From: Poteriospumella lacustris
Lineage: Eukaryota; Sar; Chrysophyceae; Chromulinales; Dinobryaceae
Direction: 5' to 3'
NCBI GenBank assembly: GCA_008000375.1
Contig: SMOI01000206.1
Coordinates: forward strand, 1-29,114
DNA length: 29,114 nt
Below, piece by piece: positions 23,101-29,114 of this stretch. The notes beneath the pieces are model-generated. The model searched no databases. It saw nothing but the letters and a program-made list of their open reading frames with translations, and was not told where the DNA came from. Each line of letters starts with the position of its first letter. The stretch's first letter is position 1. The translations under genes were made by a program, and so were the position numbers.

Positions 23101-23164
23101 CGCAGATGTGTCTCCCTGCCACCGCCAGGACGGCGATCAATAACAGAGTGTTGATGGCGAACAT
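20149..23164 (-). CDS. Plasmepsin V-like membrane aspartic protease with TSP1-like region
   Basis: Exons 22513-23164 and 20149-22430; the 82-bp intron (GTACGT..GCGCAG, phase 1, CTAAC branch site, CAGG microsatellite) joins APDT to LPNV. Product 977 aa. After a signal peptide and an Arg-rich pro-like segment (RRRQRRRQLR) comes a pepsin-fold protease: VDTGS with D103, a cysteine-rich insert (FPCTGCKQCG and downstream Cys) typical of plasmepsin V-like enzymes, and VDSGTTDT with D381. A Ser/Ala/Lys-rich insertion lies between about 300 and 375. Residues 551-673 are a Cys-rich region with WTECSHAC, like a thrombospondin type 1 repeat. A membrane-proximal domain, one transmembrane helix (about 849-872) and a 105-aa cytoplasmic tail follow, with YALL (a YxxPhi sorting motif) and a terminal Asp run. 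Both catalytic aspartates are intact. Probably acts in ER, Golgi or endosomes; substrate unknown. Confidence 0.9.
22431..22512 (-). other. Intron of the aspartic protease gene with CAGG microsatellite
   Basis: 82 bp on the minus strand, donor GTACGT, acceptor GCGCAG. CTAAC at 22449-22453 puts the branch adenosine about 19 nt from the acceptor. A run of CAGG units (plus strand, about 22470-22491) sits in the middle. Both reading frames around it are fixed by protease motifs, so the junction is well supported. Confidence 0.85.
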
Positions 23165-23693
23165 GGATCACCAAACCGGAACGAATAGGACGACCGAACA
23201 GCGGGGGGCACTGCAATGCGAACAGCTCTCGTTCGTGGATCCTTCTTTCAGCACCACACGACGCGAGGAGTAGTCTACGACTGTTCCGCTTCCTAATCAC
23301 TGGAAATACCTTCTGTGCGTCCGCAGATTCCGCAGTCCTTTGAGCGGTTTACGACTCGTCGCGGAATCAGAAACAGCTGCGACCGCCGCGGCGACGACGC
23401 CGGCGAATTTTAACCGCTGCTGCCCCAGCCGCTGGGTAACTCTGGGAGTTTGTCGTTTGTCCGATGTCGTTTGTCCGATGTCCAATGTCGTTTGTCGTCC
23501 ACGTGCATCGTCATCGTCGTCATGGCTCCACGACGGTCAACCGCAGCGCGTTGGCGGCGCCGCTGTGAGCAACGACAGAGAAGCGCACTTCGCCGCCCAT
23601 TGCCACGGCTTTCGTGCACCTTGCAACGTCGAGATTGCGGCTTGGACCCCGTGGACTGGTCCACAGAAAAAGATCGAGACACTGGCCACGACT
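23165..23693. promoter_or_regulatory. Divergent promoter region, aspartic protease and RING gene
   Basis: 529 bp between two genes transcribed away from each other. It includes a seven-unit heptamer array at 23448-23496, about 200 bp upstream of the RING start. An in-frame ATG at 23478 lies inside that array and would add 72 residues to the RING protein without adding a recognisable domain. No core promoter motif can be assigned. Confidence 0.55.
23448..23496 (+). repeat. Heptamer array (NNNTGTC), 7 units
   Basis: Seven units of 7 nt: GTTTGTC twice, CGATGTC, GTTTGTC, CGATGTC, CAATGTC, GTTTGTC. The TGTC core is invariant; the first three bases vary. Same period and core as the arrays at 8294-8433 (opposite strand) and 25805-25839. 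Confidence 0.9.
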
Positions 23694-25799
23694 ATGGATT
23701 TATTGCTCCCTCTGCTGGACAAACATCCGCGGGTGGTCTTGGTCGTGGGCGCTCTGGTGGTCATCGTGCCCGTCGCTGTGTCGCTTCTCGTGGAAATAGA
23801 CCGGACGTGCCGCCCAGACCTGCGAATATGGCTCTTTATTTTAATTCTGTGGCTGATCGTGCGCGGGAGCGCCACGTTGTACACGATGCACCAAGAAAAG
23901 GTCGCGGAGGACCGCCGAGCCGCCGCCGAGGAGGAAGACGACGAGTTCAGCACACCGCAGACGACGTCTCGACAAGCGACGGCCCGGCAGTGTGACGAGG
24001 AGGAGACCGAGGAGCTGGGCTCTGCGGGGGTCGACTCGTCGCCCGCCTCGCCGCTCGACGCGCCCAACGTTTGCTCCGTCGACATCGAAGCGCCGGCCCC
24101 CGCACCCGCAGCAGTAGCATCATCTTCATCAGCAGTACCAGCAGTCACAGTTACAACAGCAACAGCAGCGACGACAACGTCGCGAAACGACCCCGACCAC
24201 GCCGCGGTGGGCGTCCCGCCGGCGCCGTCGGACTCGGGGCTCAGCGCGTCGGCGGTCAACGCGCAGCTGCACGACCCGTCGCAGGTCGAGATCCTCGACA
24301 ACCTCGCGAGCCCCATGACGGCGGAGGACGAGGCGGCGGACGCCCTCGAGAGCCAGATCCTCTGTCTGCAGAAGCTGCTGGACATCGTCGACGTGTTCGG
24401 CCTCGTCTGGTTCGTCATCGGCAACATCTTCGTCTTCAACAACCTCGCCTGTCTTCAACAGCCCCTCGTCTTCTACACCAGTCTGGCCTACATCGTCTAC
24501 GCCTACGTCACCTTCGTGGGCCGCGCGCTGCTGCAGTGCTCGCTGCACTACTTCCACAGCGCCACCGGCGCCGCCGACGAGCACCACGCGCCGCGCGGCT
24601 GGTCTCTGCCGCTCTTCCGCGGCCGCTACCACCTCACGTCGCGGCGCGCCGACGCGGACGACAGCCACAGCCAGAGCCTCAGCGGCAGCAGCAGCGGCCA
24701 CAGCCGCGGCCGCCCGGCGTCGCACTACTCGTCGCTGGTGCGGCGCGCGTGGAACCCGGTCGACGCGCTGCTGCAGCACCTCACCGGCGACGTCTTCGGC
24801 GAGGGCGGCGCGCGCGACGACGCCGCCGAGGGCGAGAGCGACAGCGACGACTCGTACTACGCAGACGTCCCCAACGACCCCGACAGCGTCGCCTCGCGGG
24901 CCTCGCGGCGAGAGGCGCGGCTCCGGCGGAGGCGACTGACGCGGCGGCAGCGCCACCGCATCGAGCGGCGGCGGCACCAGCGCTCGTACTGGCGCACGTG
25001 GCTGCGGCACTTCGACTGCGGCGAGTTCCGCTACGACGCGACGCACCCGGCGGTCAGCGCGCTGCTGCGCGCGACGGAGGCGGCGGACGACGCCGTGACG
25101 CCGTTCAACGCGCCGCTGTCGCCGCGGGACGACGGTCGCCTGCAGTGCGTCGTCTGTCGCATGTCGCTGCTGCCACCCGCGCTCCACGTTGGCGAGGCGC
25201 CGTCGCTGGCGTCGCTGGCGTCGCTGGCGTCGCTGTCGTCGTCGCAGCACTCGCTGCAGTCGCTGCAGGTCGTCGACCTCGAGGCGCAGCAGGACGCCAC
25301 CGGCGCCTCCCTCGACGACGTCGCCACCAGCGCCACCGCCACCGCCCACGCGACGCGACAGACAGCGCAGCCGCCGCCACCGTGCGCGGCCCCGACGGCC
25401 GCCGCTGCGCCGGTGGGCGAGGCGATGGAGCGCGAAGAGTGGCTCGTGTGCTTCCCCTGCGGCGTGGCGCAGCCCGACGCCACCGACACCGCGTGGCCCC
25501 CCGCACCCGTCACGCCGCCGTCGCCGTCGACGCAGACGACGCCGCGCGGGGGCACGGCGCCGCCCCTGCGCCACATCTTCCACGCGCGCTGCCTGCACGA
25601 CTGGCTGCGGACGCTGAAGAAGTCGTCGCGGCGCCTGCGCTGCCCGCTCTGTCGCTCCGAGCCCTACGTCTCCCCGCGCGGCGCCCCCTCCACCGACCTC
25701 GCGCGCGCCGCGGCCCAAGCAGCGGCATTGCAAACCGTCGCCTACGCCGCCCCGCCGCCCGACGAGGCGCCGCGGCCGTCGGTGCTGCCGGACGACTGA
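23694..25799 (+). CDS. Multi-pass membrane RING-H2 protein, probable E3 ubiquitin ligase
   Basis: Single exon, 701 aa from the ATG at 23694, which directly precedes the first membrane helix. Four hydrophobic helices: about 14-35, 44-64, 231-251 and 258-280; an acidic, Ser/Ala-rich loop lies between the pairs. The WFVIGNIFVF segment resembles plant membrane RING-H2 proteins of the At1g12760 type. The C terminus holds an interrupted RING-H2: C485-x2-C488, then about 100 residues, C589 in FPCG, then 37 residues, H627-x2-H630-x2-C633, and C650-x2-C653. All eight zinc ligands can be assigned, but insertions of Ser/Ala/Thr/Pro-rich sequence separate ligands 2-3 and 3-4. In this family the RING faces the cytosol and recruits an E2. 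The UBE2D E2 in this window is the usual kind of partner, but no link is shown. Confidence 0.8.
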   Translation: MDLLLPLLDKHPRVVLVVGALVVIVPVAVSLLVEIDRTCRPDLRIWLFILILWLIVRGSATLYTMHQEKVAEDRRAAAEEEDDEFSTPQTTSRQATARQCDEEETEELGSAGVDSSPASPLDAPNVCSVDIEAPAPAPAAVASSSSAVPAVTVTTATAATTTSRNDPDHAAVGVPPAPSDSGLSASAVNAQLHDPSQVEILDNLASPMTAEDEAADALESQILCLQKLLDIVDVFGLVWFVIGNIFVFNNLACLQQPLVFYTSLAYIVYAYVTFVGRALLQCSLHYFHSATGAADEHHAPRGWSLPLFRGRYHLTSRRADADDSHSQSLSGSSSGHSRGRPASHYSSLVRRAWNPVDALLQHLTGDVFGEGGARDDAAEGESDSDDSYYADVPNDPDSVASRASRREARLRRRRLTRRQRHRIERRRHQRSYWRTWLRHFDCGEFRYDATHPAVSALLRATEAADDAVTPFNAPLSPRDDGRLQCVVCRMSLLPPALHVGEAPSLASLASLASLSSSQHSLQSLQVVDLEAQQDATGASLDDVATSATATAHATRQTAQPPPPCAAPTAAAAPVGEAMEREEWLVCFPCGVAQPDATDTAWPPAPVTPPSPSTQTTPRGGTAPPLRHIFHARCLHDWLRTLKKSSRRLRCPLCRSEPYVSPRGAPSTDLARAAAQAAALQTVAYAAPPPDEAPRPSVLPDD

Positions 25800-25804
25800 G
25801 CGGC

Positions 25805-25839
25805 GCTTGTCGCTTGTCCCTTGTCCCTTGTCCTTTGTC
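25805..25839 (+). repeat. Heptamer array (NNTTGTC), 5 units
   Basis: GCTTGTC twice, CCTTGTC twice, CTTTGTC. It begins five bases after the RING stop codon and belongs to the same 7-nt family as 8294-8433 and 23448-23496. Confidence 0.85.
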
Positions 25840-26552
25840 GCCGTCCCACAGGCGACACGTGCCCAGCACCGCCGCCGGCGCGGCGCAGCCCCTCGCCCCC
25901 GCCGGAGCAGAGCCGCCGTTGGCCCCTTTCGCTTCCCGCTTCGTTCGCACGCGGCGTGGCCCGCCCCCTCCGCAGGAACTGCGCGTCTCACCCACCGCCG
26001 CCGCCGGCGTGCGTCGCGGAGGCCGCAGTCTGCGCTCGCATCTGTTTGTTTACTTGTGGCGCGTCGCAGTCGTCGCGCGCCCCTCGGTGGTTCTCCTCCT
26101 CTCTCCAGTCGCCTTTCGTTTCGTTTCATTTCGTGTGTGTGTCCTGTGTCCTGTCTGTGTCACGAGTGTGTCACGAGTGTGTTGTCCCCTGTGTCGTGTG
26201 TCTCCAGTGTTCTCCAGTGTCCCTCCCCCTCTCTCCTGCCCTGTACAGCCGCCCCCTCGCCCCCCCCCACCTCGCCCCCTACGCGTTGTCGTCGTCCGTT
26301 GTCCTCTGTAACCCGCCTAACTTGTCACCATTTCGCCCCGCAACGACACGCGACATGTGACATGTGACATTCGTTCCCGACTGCGACACACCCACGACAC
26401 ACACCAACACACCGTGCGACTACGACACACACCAACACCACACTGTCTCTCCTGCGAGCCCAGGGACTGGCGAGAGAAGAAGCGTCTGTCCGCGCCGCAA
26501 GTAAACAGATGCGAACGCAGACTGCGACCCCCCACCCCCTCTGCAGCCTGTG

Positions 26553-26690
26553 ACACTGCACTGCACTGCACTGCACTGCACCGTAGCGTAGCGTAGCGTA
26601 GCGTAGCAATGCGACAACAGCAGTATGTACTGCGCATCATCGCAGTATCGCACAGCCCCGTGTAGCGTAGCGTAGCGTAGCGTAGCCTAG
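26553..26690 (+). repeat. CACTG and CGTAG pentamer arrays
   Basis: About five CACTG units run into five CGTAG units (26553-26607). After a 55-bp unique stretch, a second run of about five CGTAG units follows (26663-26685). The sharp switch between two pentamers of the same period suggests slippage. The end of the second array shares GTAGCGTAGCCTAGT with 19856-19870. Confidence 0.85.
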
Positions 26691-26913
26691 TGTAGAGTGT
26701 GAGTGTACTGGTAGCCTCCTTCGTATTTCGTCCGTCGACGGCGATCAACGCACAGCTCTCCAATCGCGTCCCGTGCCCTGCAGTGTCGCGGTGTCCCGTG
26801 TCCTGCGGCCGGTGGCGTCTGTGCGGGAAGTGTGGCGGTGGCCTCTGCGGCGGTTGGGAGGGTGTCGGGGTGTGTCGGTTCGTGGGTCTATTTACACGCG
26901 ACGGACGGACGCC

Positions 26914-26981
26914 GCCGCCGCTCTCGTCGCCGGTGGCGTCGCTACTCGTCGCCGCTCTCGTCGCCGGTGGCGTCGCTACTC
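26914..26981. repeat. 34-bp direct repeat at the 3' end of the TMEM87-like gene
   Basis: Two tandem copies with a period of 34 nt, containing CTCTCGTCGCCGGTGGCGTC and GCTACTC. The second copy spans the stop codon (26976-26978 on the minus strand); the first lies in the 3' flank and repeats the stop-like CTA. Confidence 0.8.
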
Positions 26982-28975
26982 GGCGCTGCGCAGGCCGAAC
27001 TCGTCGTCGTCGCCGTCGTCAGCGTGCAGCGCGCTGCGACTCGTCGCCGTCGTCGTCGGGGGCGGGCTCAGCCGCGTCCCGCCGCCGCCGCCGCCGAGGC
27101 CGCCGCTGCGGCGCGGGGCGGCCCAATCGTCGCGGTCGTCGTCGCTGAGCCGCGCGGAGAAGGCGTCGTGGGTGAGCAGGCGGCGCGAGACGAAGCCGCC
27201 GCGCTGCTTCAGCAGCACCATCTCCATGTCCGCCTCCTGCGCCGCGTCCTCCTCCGCCGCGCGGCCGGCGCGGGGCAGCGCGTCGTAGCCACCGCCGCCG
27301 CCGCCGCCGCTCGACGACCCGCCGCCGTCACCGCCGCCGCGGAGGCCGTCGCGTGGCGGCGGAAGAAAGCGTCGTAGTCGACAGCGTCGTCGCCGTAGTC
27401 GTCGGCGTCGCCGTCGTCGTCGAAGAGGCCGCTGGAGCCGCCGCCGTGCAGCGACTCGTCGTCGAGGTCGGTCTCGTGCTGCGGCAGCTGCGAGTGGTAC
27501 GCCAGCAGCCGCGCGCGCTCGCTGGGCAGGCAGAGGTAGGCGACGGCGAGCAGCACGAGCACGTTGAGCAGGTCCCACAGCGCCGGCTGCAGCCACGTGA
27601 GGCGCCAGTGCACCGCGGCGCCCGCGTCGATGACGTCGGCGTCGTCGAGGGCGAAGAGCAGCGACACGAGGACGAAGGCGACGACGGCGGACGACAGCAG
27701 GCGCCACAGCGACGCGTACAGCGCCAGCTTCGCCGTCTGTCGGTACTCGGCCAGCACGCGCATCGTCGACTGCAGCGCGGCGCAGATCCACAGCAGAAAC
27801 ACGAGGTCGGCCAGCGCCGCCGCCGCCTGCACGGGCCACGGCGTGCCGCGCGCGGCCTGCGCCAGCGAGGTGAAGCGCATGAGCGACATGGCCTGGTTGG
27901 CCAGCGCGGCGGCCAGGTAGCCGGCCGTCAGCAGCGCCAGCAGCGTCCACTCGAGCAGCAGCAGCCGCGGCCGCACGATGCCGTAGCCGAGGCACACGAC
28001 GAGCAGCACGCCGCGGCTCAGCGCCTGGCGCAGCACCTGCAGCACCAGCGCGGCGCCCACCGTCGCGGGGAACGGGCAGCAGTACGGGCGGCCGCCGCCG
28101 TTGAGCGTGCCGACGAAGGCCGCGGTCCACACGGCGGCCTCGACCAGCGCCAGCGCCAGCAGCAGCAGCACGGCGCCGTGCAGCGGCTGCAGCGCCGCGC
28201 GGTGGCGGTGCGCGACGGCGACGAAGTAGACGGTGGTGGCGGCGCAGAGCAGCAGGCGCAGCAGCTGGCTGGGCAGCAGGCCGCTGAGCTCGGCGGGCAG
28301 GAACCCGTAGGGGTTGCGGAACGCCACCGCCGCCTGCAGCGTCACCACGGGCAGCGCCGTGTCTGACGACGACGAGGACGCGTGCGACGCGCGGCCGTCG
28401 GGGCCGTCGCAGGAGATGAAGTAGACGCTGTGCCACGCGGTGTGGTCGACGGCGAAGCGCGTCTCGTGGCGCAGCTGGCGGCGACACGTCAGCGGCGGGT
28501 CGTTGTCCGGCTGCGTCGCGCACGCCTCCAGCCGCAGCTCCAGGTTCTGCACCTTCGACGCGTACACGTACGGCAGCTTCTCGAGCGCGTGGGCGCTCTT
28601 CGTGAGCTCGCAGAAGGACGAGAGCAGCGTGGCCGACTTGCCGTGGTCCTCGTCGCTGGCGACGTAGACCAGCAGCAGGTGCGTCGTGTCGTTCGTGTGC
28701 GACCTATCGGTGCGGGGGAGGGGGTGCCGTTAGCGAGCAGCAAAGAGAAAGAGAGAGGGAGAGGCGGCGTACGTGGACTGGACGGCGAGGCTGACGTCGA
28801 TGTACGAGTCGCCCTGCGACATGAGCAGCGGGCCGCGGTTCGTCGCGAACATGTAGCCCTCCGACACGATGACGGGCTCCTCGAAGAGCATGCGCTCGTC
28901 CACGGTCCACTTGAAGGCGTCGGCCAGATGCAAGCTCATAACGAGCAGCGCGCACAGAGAAGCCAGACACCTCAT
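26976..28975 (-). CDS. TMEM87-like seven-transmembrane (GOLD-type) protein, with apparent frameshift
   Basis: Exon 1 is 28773-28975 and encodes a signal peptide (MRCLASLCALLVMSLHLADA) and the start of a lumenal domain. A 69-bp intron (28704-28772, GTACGC..GATAG, CTAAC branch site) joins AVQST to SHTNDTTHLLLVYV. Exon 2 carries the rest of the lumenal domain and seven helices. CLGYGIVRPRL after helix 3 and the STMRVLAEYRQTAKLALY segment match TMEM87, a Golgi/trafficking family. In this frame the acidic tail runs to an Arg/Ala-rich end at 27209. A different frame instead continues from about 27300-27400 into a GC3-rich acidic tail (EADMEMVLLKQRGGF) ending at 26976. That tail resembles the acidic EPMLKE-type tail of TMEM87, so one base appears to be missing, or two extra, in a GGC-rich stretch. 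With the shift the protein would be about 640 aa. Confidence 0.8.
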
Positions 28976-29114
28976 CGTTGATCGCTGTACTGTGTGCAGG
29001 CCGCGAGTGAAGGAACTGAGGGCTCAGGGGCTCGTTGCGCAAGCAGAAGACAGTGCACGAGGGGTCCTACACGTGGGTGAGCCTCGTTCTCTTCCGGACG
29101 ATTCGATTCTGCGC
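28976..29114. other. Upstream flank of the TMEM87-like gene
   Basis: 139 bp to the window edge. Holds the 5' UTR or promoter of the TMEM87-like gene; nothing else is recognisable. Confidence 0.4.

Larger units (their letters stand above)
25800..26975. other. Repeat-rich convergent intergenic region, RING and TMEM87-like genes
   Basis: 1,176 bp without a supported gene. It holds a heptamer array (25805-25839), GTGTC/CACGA-rich stretches (26130-26220), CGACACAC-rich sequence (26340-26440), CACTG and CGTAG pentamer arrays (26553-26607 and 26663-26690) and a 34-bp direct repeat at its end. TTTACA at 26891-26896 reads TGTAAA on the minus strand, 80 nt past the TMEM87-like stop codon, and is a candidate poly(A) signal; TGTAAC at 26307-26312 could serve the RING gene. 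Confidence 0.6.

Noticed and set aside
24129-26129. Long - strand frame of 666 codons opposite the RING gene
   Set aside because: Antisense shadow; Arg-rich, no recognisable domain, and it continues through intergenic repeats.

Overview
The window is nuclear DNA of a unicellular, probably flagellated eukaryote. It has short spliceosomal introns (63-82 bp, GT..AG), no operons, standard stop codons (TAA, TAG and TGA all end recognisable proteins) and very GC-rich coding sequence. The gene set supports a protist: a Sin3 corepressor, MCM4 helicase, UBE2D-type ubiquitin conjugase, a ropporin/RSP11-like RIIa protein (a sign of a cilium), an ELO fatty acid elongase, a phospholipase B-like hydrolase, a plasmepsin V-like membrane aspartic protease and a TMEM87-like seven-helix protein. 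I cannot place the lineage from sequence alone.

Layout. 1-1910: 3' part of Sin3 (+). 2255-5486: a large inverted repeat with two 1,450-bp arms that look identical. Each arm holds a divergent pair, a 77-aa RIIa gene and a two-exon UBE2D gene; the two UBE2D copies converge on a 332-bp unique spacer. 6333-7946: three-exon CCCH zinc-finger gene (+). 8294-8433: a 20-unit heptamer array. 8608-12096: MCM4 (+, two exons), followed by a 12/15-bp tandem repeat. 12886-14889: O-fucosyltransferase-like type II membrane protein (+, two exons). 15605-16456: ELO elongase (+). 17897-19525: phospholipase B-like protein (+). 20149-23164: aspartic protease with a TSP1-like region and transmembrane anchor (-, two exons). 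23694-25799: membrane RING-H2 E3 ligase candidate (+). 26976-28975: TMEM87-like protein (-, two exons, with an apparent frameshift near its C terminus).

The genes do not form one pathway. They are housekeeping, secretory and ubiquitin-system genes packed with 0.3-1.4 kb between them. Two ubiquitin-system components are present (UBE2D E2 in two copies, one RING E3), and four products enter the secretory or endolysosomal system (O-FucT, phospholipase B-like, aspartic protease, TMEM87-like).

The most unusual structure is the palindrome: two complete genes with their shared promoter in each arm, no mismatch in the segments compared, flanks that differ completely, and an outer boundary inside a stop codon. 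Its E2 also carries an HCN in place of the near-universal HPN motif. Other points are a 7-nt-period repeat family seen at three loci, a stop-free 63-bp intron that splits a CCCH finger, and a RING domain interrupted by two long insertions.
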